Positions 34,812 through 44,256 of a stretch of DNA of 64,000 bases are shown piece after piece. This DNA is from Gynuella sp050296195 (GTDB lineage: Bacteria > Pseudomonadota > Gammaproteobacteria > Pseudomonadales > Natronospirillaceae). The notes below the pieces were generated by a model that worked only from the letters and a program-made list of their open reading frames with translations, searched no databases and was not told the DNA's origin. Each line of letters opens with the position of its first letter. The first letter of the stretch is position 1. Position numbers and translations under genes: made by a program. Location of the stretch: assembly GCF_050296195.1 (NCBI RefSeq), contig NZ_JBNKRB010000007.1; one strand, 5' to 3'.

Positions 34812-36902
34812 ATGAAAACTGGGCGACGCATACTATTAGCATCCACAATCCTGAGCACCGCTGCGCTCATATCAGCCTGCCAGACATCCGGCACGAACGA
34901 TACTTACATTAGCAAATCCGAAAACTCTGAAATTACCCCTCAGGTCCCAACTTTGGCTTATGACGACACTAGCGTTGTACTGGTCTGGCACAAAACAGAT
35001 GAGTATGATGATATTGTCGATTATAAGATCTATAAGGATGGTGAATTCATCGGACTATCCAGTAGCAACAACCAACAACATTCACCAGCCTATCCTTACA
35101 TCAAAACATTCTTCGATGCGGATAGTGAACATTTCCATCAATCCACCAGATTCCTGAACTTCAGAGTCACCGACCTACACCCGGATACCGAATATGAATT
35201 TGCTGTCAGTGCTGTTTATAAAGACGGTAGCGAATCCGGCCGGAGTCAGATAGTCAAAGCCAAAACCTCACCAACCTTTAGCAAAGTCATAAACATCACT
35301 GATTATGGCGCAGTTGGTGATGGCACCACGCTGAATACGAGCAACATCCAACAAGCCATTGACGATTGTGCTGAAGGCTCAAAGAGCGCCTTTGGCTGCA
35401 AAGTCGTTATTCCCGAAAACCAGGCTGGGAGCGTCTATGTCTCTGGCGCACTGTTTTTGGCAAGTAATATGACGCTGGAAATTCAGTCAGGTGCCACGCT
35501 CAAAGGTTCCACTGATACAAATGACTATCCTCTGAACCAGGGATACCAGCTCTACAGCTATAAAACCAATCCCACAGATTCACGACGTCCACCTTCATTA
35601 TTAAATGTACTATCAAAAGATCATCAGAATGGCACCATTACTGAAGACCAGGGTTATGACTATCGTCGTCATGTATACGAAAATATCCGAATCGTTGGCG
35701 GTGGCACCATAGATGGTAGCGGCTGGACTCGTTCGGACACCGATACCCAGGATGAAACGGGCAACCAACTGGCTTATTTCCAGGCTGGTAGTCGGGAAAA
35801 AGTCTACACATTGGGAAAACTCGCCTATCACCAGATGATCGCGGCCTGGCATGAAAAAGACACCACATGGACAACAGATAGCGAATTGAAAGCACTGATT
35901 GAAAATACCTACGGCGGCTATAAAGGCCAGCTCAATAAAGATCTATACTCCAACCGGCGTTCCAGTCTCGCCACATTTAGGGGCGTAACCAACCTTTACT
36001 TCTCAGGCCTGAAACTGATCAACCCGGCTTACCATGGCGTTATGTTTCTTGAAGGCGAAAACACCGTATTTGCCTACAACAATACACAGACGTTTGATGT
36101 CAACAATGCCGATGGTGTTGAGTTTGGCAACAGCGAAAACTCCATGATATTTGCAAACTTTGTTGATAGCGGTGACGATAACATCAACTTTGCTGCTGGG
36201 CAGGGGGCCAACTACGCCGAAGGAAGTGAACATGTCCAACCGACAGAAAAAGCATGGATATTCAATAATTACATGCGCGAAGGACATGGTGCAGTCACGA
36301 TTGGCAGTCATACAGGAGCTTGGGTACAAGATATATTGGCAGAAGAGAATGTCATGTTTCTGACCGATAACGGCCTGCGCATGAAAACAACAACAGCAAC
36401 GGGTGGCGGCGGTCGTCGCATTACTTTCAGAGACAACGCCATGAAAGATATCGGAACCAAAAACACCAATACCGTGGATGGTCATGAAATCTCTAATCGT
36501 GGAGGAACTGGTAACCCATTCGTGTTCACGATGAAATATTCTGCTGGCGACAACGTTTTTCAGGATGCCCCGACTTCAGCACAGTTCCGAGATATTCTGG
36601 TGGAAAACGTCACACTGGATAATGTCTCCCCCGATACCGGCAAAAATGTCATAAAAGTCGACGGTTATGACGGCTTCGACGAAAACAACTCTTACCCTGA
36701 AACCTATCAGGAGAACATTACTTTCTCTAATGTCAAAATCAAAAACGCAGTGGTAACCAAGATTGACCATTTAAAAGACTCTGTCTTCAAGAATGTCACG
36801 GTCACAAACTGGAACTCAGGCTATGACAGTATTTGGCAAATCAAGAATTCAAAAAACATCAAATTCGAGAACGTCCTGCCTGAACACGCCAATATTGATT
36901 AA
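34812..36902 (+). CDS. GH28 exopolygalacturonase, lipoprotein with N-terminal FN3 domain
   Basis: The 696-residue protein starts with a lipoprotein signal (lipobox I-S-A-C, Cys23), then a fibronectin type III domain (about 45-152), then a right-handed beta-helix starting INITDYGAVGDGTTLNTSNIQQAI. The GH28 catalytic motifs are present: N-A-D-G with Asp434, the Asp pair 455-456 in SGDDN, G-H-G with His492, and R-M-K (523-525, the R-I-K equivalent). FN3 plus GH28 is the layout of Dickeya PehX and Yersinia enzymes that release digalacturonate from the non-reducing end. It is probably anchored in the outer membrane or periplasm. AAGG lies 8-11 nt before the ATG. The PL2-type lyase at 56889 would act on its products. 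Confidence 0.9.
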   Translation: MKTGRRILLASTILSTAALISACQTSGTNDTYISKSENSEITPQVPTLAYDDTSVVLVWHKTDEYDDIVDYKIYKDGEFIGLSSSNNQQHSPAYPYIKTFFDADSEHFHQSTRFLNFRVTDLHPDTEYEFAVSAVYKDGSESGRSQIVKAKTSPTFSKVINITDYGAVGDGTTLNTSNIQQAIDDCAEGSKSAFGCKVVIPENQAGSVYVSGALFLASNMTLEIQSGATLKGSTDTNDYPLNQGYQLYSYKTNPTDSRRPPSLLNVLSKDHQNGTITEDQGYDYRRHVYENIRIVGGGTIDGSGWTRSDTDTQDETGNQLAYFQAGSREKVYTLGKLAYHQMIAAWHEKDTTWTTDSELKALIENTYGGYKGQLNKDLYSNRRSSLATFRGVTNLYFSGLKLINPAYHGVMFLEGENTVFAYNNTQTFDVNNADGVEFGNSENSMIFANFVDSGDDNINFAAGQGANYAEGSEHVQPTEKAWIFNNYMREGHGAVTIGSHTGAWVQDILAEENVMFLTDNGLRMKTTTATGGGGRRITFRDNAMKDIGTKNTNTVDGHEISNRGGTGNPFVFTMKYSAGDNVFQDAPTSAQFRDILVENVTLDNVSPDTGKNVIKVDGYDGFDENNSYPETYQENITFSNVKIKNAVVTKIDHLKDSVFKNVTVTNWNSGYDSIWQIKNSKNIKFENVLPEHANID

Positions 36903-36917
36903 GCACTGACACCTTCC

Positions 36918-36939
36918 GGCCAGGTAAACATGCCTGGCC
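36918..36939 (+). terminator. Hairpin after the GH28 gene
   Basis: GGCCAGG (36918-36924) and CCTGGCC (36933-36939) form a perfect 7-bp GC-rich stem with an 8-nt loop, 15 bp after the stop. No U-tract follows. Confidence 0.45.
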
Positions 36940-36957
36940 ACAACCCTCTCATTTATC

Positions 36958-36968
36958 TGGTCAGACCA
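36958..36968. promoter_or_regulatory. GntR/FadR-type operator, TGGTC-A-GACCA
   Basis: This perfect 11-bp palindrome is of the TGGTnnnACCA type bound by FadR-subfamily GntR regulators (PdhR, LldR, ExuR/UxuR-like). It lies in the GH28-focA intergenic region, 144 bp before the focA start. The regulator is not in the window. The motif match is exact; the assignment of a regulator is inferred. Confidence 0.45.
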
Positions 36969-37111
36969 CAAAATATCTCATAATTCTGAAATATCGTTAG
37001 AGTTGGCGGTAAACTAACAGCAAATGATACGAGTCAATAAAGCCCCCGGCATAGCTGGCTAAGATATGACCTGTTCAATTCATTCATAAACCAGATTCTT
37101 TGTGTAACGCT

Positions 37112-38002
37112 ATGTCTCAAAATCAATGGGTCTCACCCGCAGAACTTACAGAAATTGCTGAACAACAACTCACCTACAAAGCCCTTAAGGATCCAAAGAC
37201 CACATTTTTATTGGCTATCACTGCCGGACTGTTTATCGGTCTCGGGTTTGTTTTTTACACGACAGTCACCACCGGCGCAGGCGATATGTCCTGGGGGGTC
37301 AGCAAACTCATCGGTGGCTTGTGCTTCAGTCTGGGCTTGATGTTGCTAGTCACCTGTGGCGGAGAACTGTTTACCAGCACTGTTTTGACGACCGTGGCCT
37401 GGGCCAGCCGAAAAGCCAGTGGAATCACCGTGCTAAAAACCTGGGTGGTCGTTTATTTCGGCAACCTGGTGGGCTCTCTGTTATTGGTCGCCATTGTCTT
37501 TGCCGCTGGTCAGCAAACAGCCGACCACGGTGCATGGGGTGTAAACGCCATGAATATCGCCCAACACAAGTTACATCACTCGTTTATTCAAGCTGTCGCA
37601 CTGGGCATATTGTGCAATTTGATGGTCTGCCTGGCCGTCTGGATGAGTTATGGTTGTAAAAATAACTTCGAAAAGGGCCTGATCGTCATGATGCCGGTCG
37701 CAATGTTTGTCGCGGGGGGTTTTGAACACTGTGTGGCCAATATGTTTATGATTCCACTTGGCATGTCCATTGCCCATTTCTCACCCACCGAGTTCTGGGA
37801 TATGGCGAACGTGACACAGGCAGCCTATCAGGATCTGACCGTCAGCAATTTCTTATTCAGCAACCTCTTGCCGGTTACAATCGGTAATATTATAGGAGGC
37901 GGAATCATGGTTGGGCTGACTTACTGGAAAATTTATCGCCAACCGCACATGAATCAGGCTCAGATTGAAGTCGCAAAAAACACATCAGAACAGAACGCCT
38001 GA
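37112..38002 (+). CDS. Formate/nitrite transporter family channel (FocA-like)
   Basis: The 296-residue protein has six membrane helices and the family signatures: LGLMLLVTCGGELFTSTVLT in the first half and GFEHCVANMFMIPLG with NLLPVTIGNIIGGG in the second, typical of the FNT pentameric channels for formate or nitrite. The ATG at 37112 is preferred to a TTG at 37100. Neither pflB nor nitrite reductase lies nearby, so the substrate (formate or nitrite) is open. Confidence 0.88.
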   Translation: MSQNQWVSPAELTEIAEQQLTYKALKDPKTTFLLAITAGLFIGLGFVFYTTVTTGAGDMSWGVSKLIGGLCFSLGLMLLVTCGGELFTSTVLTTVAWASRKASGITVLKTWVVVYFGNLVGSLLLVAIVFAAGQQTADHGAWGVNAMNIAQHKLHHSFIQAVALGILCNLMVCLAVWMSYGCKNNFEKGLIVMMPVAMFVAGGFEHCVANMFMIPLGMSIAHFSPTEFWDMANVTQAAYQDLTVSNFLFSNLLPVTIGNIIGGGIMVGLTYWKIYRQPHMNQAQIEVAKNTSEQNA

Positions 38003-38355
38003 AAATACACGCCACCCCGCCAGCCCTGATATTACAGGGCTCGGCGCTAAAAATCAGAGCTGCTGGGTTGTCAAACACTATTAAATGCCTCACTACAGCC
38101 CTCAGATGAATTTTCGATAACAACCTTGCTTGAAATAACCATTACAGATAAGCAACAATTTGTTTTCAGCCTAACCCATTGAAATATAGCCTCACCTACC
38201 ATATAAATATTGCAATATTCTTTCAGCTTTTAATAAAACGATATTTAGAATAAAAAATTCATCGACCCGACATGATTTGAGTTTTAGTGTGACAACGGGG
38301 CTTAAAGCCCTTATCACAAACTGAAGATACCCAAATAGACACAAGAGGTCAGTTT
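38003..38355. other. Intergenic region focA-rmf
   Basis: This is a 353-bp stretch with no gene. A hairpin AGCCCTG/CAGGGCT (38022-38041) just after focA is a possible terminator. Near rmf a small inverted repeat GGGCTT-A-AAGCCC (38299-38311) lies in what would be the rmf leader. The rest is AT-rich and probably holds the rmf promoter. Confidence 0.5.
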
Positions 38356-38568
38356 ATGAGAAGACAAAAGCGTGATCGTATGGAGAGAGCATTTCAAAAA
38401 GGCTATATGGCAGGCATTGAAGGAAAGTCGAAAGATAGTTGTCCCAAAGTAAACCCAACAGAACATCAGGAATGGCTGAATGGCTGGCGGGAAGGACGAG
38501 TGGATAACTGGGATGGTCTCACCGGAGTCCGCGGTATTCATCGAATAGCAGAAATCACCATGCAATAA
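38356..38568 (+). CDS. rmf: Ribosome modulation factor
   Basis: RMF binds 70S ribosomes in stationary phase and drives formation of inactive 100S dimers. The 70-residue protein starts RRQKRDRMERAFQKGYMAGIEGK and has WLNGWREGRVDNWDG, the conserved RMF segments. It is longer than E. coli RMF (55 residues) by a C-terminal tail, as in many marine and pseudomonad forms. AGAGG lies about 9 nt before the ATG. It is convergent with pepN. Confidence 0.95.
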   Translation: MRRQKRDRMERAFQKGYMAGIEGKSKDSCPKVNPTEHQEWLNGWREGRVDNWDGLTGVRGIHRIAEITMQ

Positions 38569-38590
38569 TTCTGCTATTCAATCAGATTTG

Positions 38591-38628
38591 GAAAGAAAAA
38601 GCGCCTTAATGGCGCTTTTTCTTTTTCT
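38591..38628. terminator. Strong bidirectional terminator between rmf and pepN
   Basis: AAAAAGCGCC (38596-38605) pairs with GGCGCTTTTT (38611-38620) over a 5-nt loop. T-runs follow on the plus strand and A-runs precede it, so it works for both convergent genes. Confidence 0.88.
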
Positions 38629-38645
38629 GAGCAGACAAACAACAC

Positions 38646-41291
38646 TCAAGACAGAATTCGATCAATAATTTCGAACACATCTGCACTCAACTTTGGCTCA
38701 TCCTTAATACGGTTCAACTCCACTCTCATCAGTTTTTGACGTTCAGGAGTATGGCGTGGCAGGCCCTGGAATACAGAACACAAACGAGAAGCAATCTGTG
38801 GATTTGATTTGTTCAACTGAATAATTTTATCAGCCAGATAACTATATCCACTGCCGTCTGTTTTATGGAATTGCACCAGGTTTCGATTGGCAAAGACACC
38901 AATCAGATGACGCACAATATTCGGATTCTTGATATCAAAATAGTTGTTATTTTCAAGCGTTTGAATGGCGGCCAGATCCGTTTTTTCGCTGCCAGCCTGC
39001 AGTCCAAACCAGTATTGGACCATGAGCGAATCATGCTTCCACTGCTCCAGGAACTCATCCAGATATTGTTGGCGAACTTCCACCGCAGCATAGTTCACTA
39101 TAAGCCCCAAAGCCCGGGAACGGTCAGTAAAGTTATTGCTTTCCCGATATTGGGTCTCCACCGCAGCCATCGCTGCCGGGTCAGCGCTGCGAATCCAATA
39201 GCTCAGAGCAATATTTTTCAGGCTGCGCTCGGAAGCATCCTGAAAATTGAAGGCATAGGGTTTGCTTTGATTCAGCTGCTGATACAGATTTCTGAATTCT
39301 GCCTGATAGCGAAGAGCAATGGCATTGGCGACTGCTTCACGCACCTGATGAATGATGTCTACGTCAGCTGGATTCATCAGTTCAAACAGATATTGCTCCG
39401 CCGGCAACACCAGCATACGGGCTTTAATCGCAAGATCCATGGTCTGATCGGACAATACTGCAGCCACGGCCGCCAATAACTCGTCGGCCACTGACACTTT
39501 CGCCACTTCTTCAAAACCATTGATCTGCTCGATTAACACGTCAACCATCAATCGTTGCGCAGCATCCCAGCGGTTAAACTCATTGCTGTCATTGGCCATC
39601 AGGAAAGCCAGTTCCTGGCGACTATAGGCATACTTCAGTTCCACCGGCGCAGAAAAATCCCTTAACAGCGACGGCACTGGGCGTACTGGGATCTGCTTGC
39701 ATACAAATGTCTGTTCAGCCTGGGTCACAGACAGCACCGAAGTCACCGGATTGAACTGTTCAGAGGGCTCTATATCCAGCGCAATATCATTTCCCTGGCC
39801 ATCCAGCAATCCAAGCTTCACAGGAATCAGCATTGGTTTTTTGCCAGTCTGACCGTGAGTGTCCGGCACAGTCTGTTTAAAAGTTAACGCATATGTGCGG
39901 GAAACCTCATCATACTGGGAGCTGACTTCCACGACCGGCGTACCCGCCTGTTCATACCAGAGCATAAACTGAGTAAAATCAAAGCCACTGACTGCATGCA
40001 TACTGGCAATAAAGTCTTCAATAGTCGCCGCCTTACCGTCATTGTGCTCAAAATAGTGATCACTGCCTTTACGGAACAGCTCAGCGCCCAACAAAGTATG
40101 TATCATGCGAACGACTTCGGCGCCTTTCTCATAAACGGTCAGGGTATAGAAGTTATTAATTTCAATGTAACTGCCAGGTCGGACCGGATGCGCCATGGCA
40201 CCAGCATCCTGAGCAAACTGGAGAGTCTTCAATACCGTCACGTCATCTACCCGCTTGACGGCGCGGGAGTGTAGATCGGCAGTGAACTCCGCATCACGGA
40301 AAACGGTGAATCCTTCTTTCAGACTTAACTGAAACCAGTCCCGACAGGTCACCCGATTACCAGACCAGTTATGGAAATACTCATGGCCGATAATCGATTC
40401 AATGCGTTCAAATGCTTCATCTGTCGTGGTTTTTTCATTTGCCAGAACAGCTGAGGAATTGAAGATATTCAAACCTTTGTTTTCCATGGCGCCCATATTA
40501 AAGAAGTCAGAAGCCACGATCATGAACAGATCCAGATCATATTCACGACCGAAACGTTCTTCATCCCAACGCATGGAACGATGTAGCGCACCATGGGCAA
40601 AATCTGTTTTTGCAGCATTGTGTTGTTCAACAAACACATGAATGTCGATTACCCGGCCGGAGCAAGTGGTAAACTGACTCTCGCTCTTCACCAGGTCCCC
40701 GGCCACCATGGCAAACAGATAGCTGGGCTTTTTGAACGGATCATGCCAAGTGGCAAAGTGCCGACCATTATCAAGATCACCTTTTTCCGTTGGATTACCA
40801 TTGGCCAGCAATACTGGGAACTGTTTCTTGTCGGCTTCCAATCGAGTCGTAAATACCGCCATCACATCAGGACGGTCAGGATACCAGGTAATTTTGCGAA
40901 AACCTTCGGCTTCACACTGAGTACATAACATACTACCGGACAAATAAAAGCCTTCCAGACTGGTATTCCTGTCAGGATAGATTTTTACTTGAGTCAAGAT
41001 TTCAAATGAATCAGGTAGATCACTGATCAACAGTTTTTCTTCTTCGATGTGATACTCTGCGGCTGAAAGCTCACGGCCATCAATGGCTATTTTCAGGGTT
41101 TCAAGATCAGCGCCATACAGGCACAACGGCGCGTTGTCATTATCGGATTCAGGATTCCGTCTGATTTTCAGTGAGGCCTCAACAATCGTAAAGGACTGTT
41201 CGATATTCACATTCATGAATATCTCATCCACCAGGTGGTCAGGAACCTGATAATCTTTCAAATAAATGGTTTGTGGTTCAGTTTGGCTCAT
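38646..41291 (-). CDS. pepN: Aminopeptidase N
   Basis: PepN is a zinc M1 metallopeptidase that removes N-terminal residues from peptides in the cytoplasm. The 881-residue length is normal. The exopeptidase motif GAMEN (in FFNMGAMENKGLNIF) and the zinc motif H-E-Y-F-H with the downstream Glu (HEYFHNWSGNRVTCRDWFQLSLKEG) are visible, followed by the helical C-terminal domain. The ATG at 41291 gives the usual MSQTEPQTIYLKDY start. Confidence 0.97.
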   Translation of the reverse strand: MSQTEPQTIYLKDYQVPDHLVDEIFMNVNIEQSFTIVEASLKIRRNPESDNDNAPLCLYGADLETLKIAIDGRELSAAEYHIEEEKLLISDLPDSFEILTQVKIYPDRNTSLEGFYLSGSMLCTQCEAEGFRKITWYPDRPDVMAVFTTRLEADKKQFPVLLANGNPTEKGDLDNGRHFATWHDPFKKPSYLFAMVAGDLVKSESQFTTCSGRVIDIHVFVEQHNAAKTDFAHGALHRSMRWDEERFGREYDLDLFMIVASDFFNMGAMENKGLNIFNSSAVLANEKTTTDEAFERIESIIGHEYFHNWSGNRVTCRDWFQLSLKEGFTVFRDAEFTADLHSRAVKRVDDVTVLKTLQFAQDAGAMAHPVRPGSYIEINNFYTLTVYEKGAEVVRMIHTLLGAELFRKGSDHYFEHNDGKAATIEDFIASMHAVSGFDFTQFMLWYEQAGTPVVEVSSQYDEVSRTYALTFKQTVPDTHGQTGKKPMLIPVKLGLLDGQGNDIALDIEPSEQFNPVTSVLSVTQAEQTFVCKQIPVRPVPSLLRDFSAPVELKYAYSRQELAFLMANDSNEFNRWDAAQRLMVDVLIEQINGFEEVAKVSVADELLAAVAAVLSDQTMDLAIKARMLVLPAEQYLFELMNPADVDIIHQVREAVANAIALRYQAEFRNLYQQLNQSKPYAFNFQDASERSLKNIALSYWIRSADPAAMAAVETQYRESNNFTDRSRALGLIVNYAAVEVRQQYLDEFLEQWKHDSLMVQYWFGLQAGSEKTDLAAIQTLENNNYFDIKNPNIVRHLIGVFANRNLVQFHKTDGSGYSYLADKIIQLNKSNPQIASRLCSVFQGLPRHTPERQKLMRVELNRIKDEPKLSADVFEIIDRILS

Positions 41292-41305
41292 TAAACAACC
41301 TCAAT

Positions 41306-42175
41306 TTAGGCCTGAATTCTCAATTCAATCTGATAGCCGGTATGCCGGCGGACATTCATAACACCTGTATCAAAAATCAGATATTGACCTTTAATACCTT
41401 GCAGAATACCAGCAACCAGAGGCTGCTTATCCAGATTAAAGCTACTAATCTTTTCCGGATAACGTTGTACCGGATAACGAATTTCCTGCACTTCACTGTG
41501 ATGAATCAATTGAATATGCTGTCGGCCATGTTGCAGAATAAGTTCATCAAGCTGGGGCTTTAATTCAGCAAACAATTCATCACGACGGGCATGCAAATCA
41601 ATGCTTGCATTGTCCCCTTTCAACATCGCCCGCCAATTGGTTTTATCAGCAACCTTCTGTTTAAAAGTTACCTCCACCAAACCGGACAAATAACGACTGG
41701 ACACTCGGGCAATCGGTGTAGCCTGTACCGCTCCCTGATCGATCCACCGGGTCGGCAACTGACCTGCCCGGGTAATCCCAACTTTGAGGTCAGAGGCATT
41801 GGCAAGATACACATAATGCGGCTGCAGACAGACATTTTCAGCCCATTCCGGTTCACGGCAGGTGCCCTGGGCAATATGGCACTTTTCGGGGCTCATCATA
41901 CAGGCATCACATTGTGCCAGCGCCATAAAATGCTTATAACAATACCCCTGACCGAAGCTTTTGTTGGTTGCCTGGCCACAGTAACAGCATAAAATCCTGC
42001 CACTAAAATTGATTTCAACAGATTTTCCCAAGCAATCACTCAAGGCAACACGACGATCGCCTGATACCAACTCATAGTGCACCAGGTTATCCTGTGCAAG
42101 TCGGGTTTCCATTTTGTCGAGCACGAACTCTCCACGACTGACCATCTCTTCTGACACAAAAAGATCGCCGTTCAT
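41306..42175 (-). CDS. DUF2797 family protein
   Basis: The 289-residue protein matches the DUF2797 layout. A cysteine-rich N-terminal half (CCYCGQ; CYKHF; CDACMM; C-H at about 82-112) probably binds zinc. A GIY-YIG-like segment follows (HYVYLANASDLKVGITRAGQLPTRWIDQGA), resembling the nuclease strand-turn-strand. Whether it cuts nucleic acid is unknown. Its ATG overlaps the stop of the upstream YeaC-like gene (ATGA, 42172-42175). Confidence 0.82.
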   Translation of the reverse strand: MNGDLFVSEEMVSRGEFVLDKMETRLAQDNLVHYELVSGDRRVALSDCLGKSVEINFSGRILCCYCGQATNKSFGQGYCYKHFMALAQCDACMMSPEKCHIAQGTCREPEWAENVCLQPHYVYLANASDLKVGITRAGQLPTRWIDQGAVQATPIARVSSRYLSGLVEVTFKQKVADKTNWRAMLKGDNASIDLHARRDELFAELKPQLDELILQHGRQHIQLIHHSEVQEIRYPVQRYPEKISSFNLDKQPLVAGILQGIKGQYLIFDTGVMNVRRHTGYQIELRIQA

Positions 42176-42438
42176 GACCCCTCCTGGAGAATATCAATCA
42201 AATTGATAGGACTCTCCTGAACACCCTGCGGAGTGACCTTTTTACCCTTCTCTATATAGCCGGTGCGCTCCTGCTCATTCTTAAACCGGTATTCATAAGC
42301 AATAATCGCCTCCATGCAGGCTTCTTTCTGCTGTTCGGACATCCGCTGCCCGTTTGGCCATTTGCTCAGTTCCAGGCTGCTTTTAAGATTTTGGTAGATT
42401 TCGGGGGTCATCTGATTGATGAGAGTATTGTAATCCAT
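42172..42438 (-). CDS. YeaC-like (DUF1315) small protein
   Basis: This 88-residue protein begins MDYNTLINQMTPEIYQNLK and has SLELSKWPNGQRMSEQQKEACMEAIIAYE, the DUF1315/YeaC signature. The function is unknown. Longer upstream frames (to 42531) would overlap nadK and are rejected. It is coupled by a 4-bp overlap to the DUF2797 gene; nadK lies 62 bp upstream. Confidence 0.82.
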   Translation of the reverse strand: MDYNTLINQMTPEIYQNLKSSLELSKWPNGQRMSEQQKEACMEAIIAYEYRFKNEQERTGYIEKGKKVTPQGVQESPINLIDILQEGS

Positions 42439-42500
42439 CGGGGGTTTTAACCTGTTTTGATTTTGCGCGATGCTAACATAAACCCCGGATAAAGTGATTA

Positions 42501-43388
42501 TCAGCCATCGTTCCCCAAACGGCTGCCCCATCCCAGCTTGGTCCGGCAGATTTCGTAGTAATCGTAGTTCTTTGGATGCAACAGTCTGAGGCTATGGGAC
42601 ATCTTGCTGATATGCAACTCATCACCCTGCAGAGTCACCAGATGATTCTGAGCATCGCAACTGACCTGCGGTGCCAGATCATTTTCATAGCCAATGCGAA
42701 CACATACTGCGGCATCACCATCAACCACCAGTGGTCGACTGGTCAACGTATGCGGAAACATAGGCACCAGCACGATAGCATTCAGCTTGGGATGCATGAG
42801 CGGACCACCAGCGGACAAAGCATAAGCCGTGGAACCTGTTGGAGTGGAAACGATGAGCCCATCGGAGCGCTGACTATAGACAAACTGACCGTCAATCAAG
42901 AGTTCAAACTCTATCATACGGATAGACTGACCGGGATGAAGCACAATGTCATTCATGGCGGCAGAGCTACCCACCCACTCACCATCTCTGCACACTTTGA
43001 CTTCCAGCAGAAAACGCTGTTCTTCAATAAAATTACCAGAGAATACATCACTGACCACCAGTTCCATCTGGTCCGGCATGATATCCGTCAGAAACCCCAG
43101 ACGCCCACGGTTAATCCCGAGCACCGGCAAATCATAAATCGCCATATCACGCGCGGCGCCAAGTAACGTTCCATCGCCTCCGACAACAATAATCAAATCG
43201 GCAAAAGCGCCTAGTTCTGCTCTGGTGGCATAATCCACATCTTCGTTTCTCAGAGTGTTCTTTAATAAATCTTCAACTTTAAAGGGAATCTGCCGGTCAC
43301 TCAGCAATTGAATCAGGTTCCTCAGGGTATTCAAGACATTATCATTACCCAAACGACCCAGAATACCGACGCACGAAAAATGAGACAT
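42501..43388 (-). CDS. nadK: NAD kinase
   Basis: NadK phosphorylates NAD+ to NADP+. The 295-residue protein has the GGDGT motif (IIVVGGDGTLLGAAR), the NE/D-type segment AMNDIVLHPG and DGLIVSTPTGSTAYALSAGGP, all diagnostic. The ATG at 43388 is divergent from the DUF1853 gene with a 43-bp gap. Confidence 0.97.
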   Translation of the reverse strand: MSHFSCVGILGRLGNDNVLNTLRNLIQLLSDRQIPFKVEDLLKNTLRNEDVDYATRAELGAFADLIIVVGGDGTLLGAARDMAIYDLPVLGINRGRLGFLTDIMPDQMELVVSDVFSGNFIEEQRFLLEVKVCRDGEWVGSSAAMNDIVLHPGQSIRMIEFELLIDGQFVYSQRSDGLIVSTPTGSTAYALSAGGPLMHPKLNAIVLVPMFPHTLTSRPLVVDGDAAVCVRIGYENDLAPQVSCDAQNHLVTLQGDELHISKMSHSLRLLHPKNYDYYEICRTKLGWGSRLGNDG

Positions 43389-43431
43389 AAATTAGCTCTA
43401 ACCAAGTGTACTTTCATGGCATCATACCGTA

Positions 43432-44256
43432 ATGAAATGCGTAAAGTCAGATGTGGGACAATTGATTCCCCAATTACACCAATCCTGGACACGACAACTG
43501 GCGTGGTCCCTGTTCAGCCCTGATCTTTTTGCGTACTACCCCTCCCCGTTTCGCCCGGATGCCTGGAGTATAGAGTGGCTACAGAACCTGGATCAGTCGG
43601 GATCCGACGAACCGGACTTTCCCCGACGACTGGGATTTCGTTTTGAGCAACTGCTTGAACATTACCTGATAGATCACCCTGAGTGGCAATTACTGGGTCG
43701 AAATATTCAGATCCAAGATACCAACAGAACGGTTGGCGAACTCGATTTTATTGTCATGCACCTGACAGACGGCCAAGTCTGGCATATAGAGACCGCAGTT
43801 AAATTTTATCTTCAGACTTCCTGGGGATGGTACGGCCCCGATATCCGCGATACGCTGATGCAAAAATATCTGCGCCTGAAAAACCATCAACTGAGACTTC
43901 ATGAGCACCCGGCAGCACGCACACAGTTGGATCATTACGGAATTTCACAAAACCTGGCCAGTGCCATGCATGTTAAAGGCTGGCTGTTTGGTCATGAAGG
44001 GCAATGCCACCTGCCGGACTATATAAACCCGGCTATCCAAACTGCCAACTGGGAATTAGCAGCCAAATGGCCATATAGTGGGAGTTATCTGGATAAATCC
44101 CACTGGCTTGACCCCATTGCCATGGAAACGGATTATCCTGTCGAAGACGGTAAAGAATATCCGATCATGATCATTCGCAATGGGCAGCGTCAATTTCTGG
44201 TGCCGGAAATCTGGCTACAAAGCATTGATGAACAGAACAACGGACAAACGGTATGA
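43432..44256 (+). CDS. DUF1853 family protein, PD-(D/E)XK-nuclease-like
   Basis: The 274-residue protein matches DUF1853: an aromatic N-terminal region (RPDAWSIEWLQNLD), RRLGFRFEQLLEHYL, then LLGRNIQIQDTNRTVGELDFIV and WHIETAVKFYL. The GELD and ExAVKF segments correspond to the acidic strand and Glu-x-Lys of the restriction-endonuclease fold. Function unproven. The stop overlaps the start of the DnaJ-related gene (ATGA, 44253-44256). Confidence 0.82.
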   Translation: MKCVKSDVGQLIPQLHQSWTRQLAWSLFSPDLFAYYPSPFRPDAWSIEWLQNLDQSGSDEPDFPRRLGFRFEQLLEHYLIDHPEWQLLGRNIQIQDTNRTVGELDFIVMHLTDGQVWHIETAVKFYLQTSWGWYGPDIRDTLMQKYLRLKNHQLRLHEHPAARTQLDHYGISQNLASAMHVKGWLFGHEGQCHLPDYINPAIQTANWELAAKWPYSGSYLDKSHWLDPIAMETDYPVEDGKEYPIMIIRNGQRQFLVPEIWLQSIDEQNNGQTV

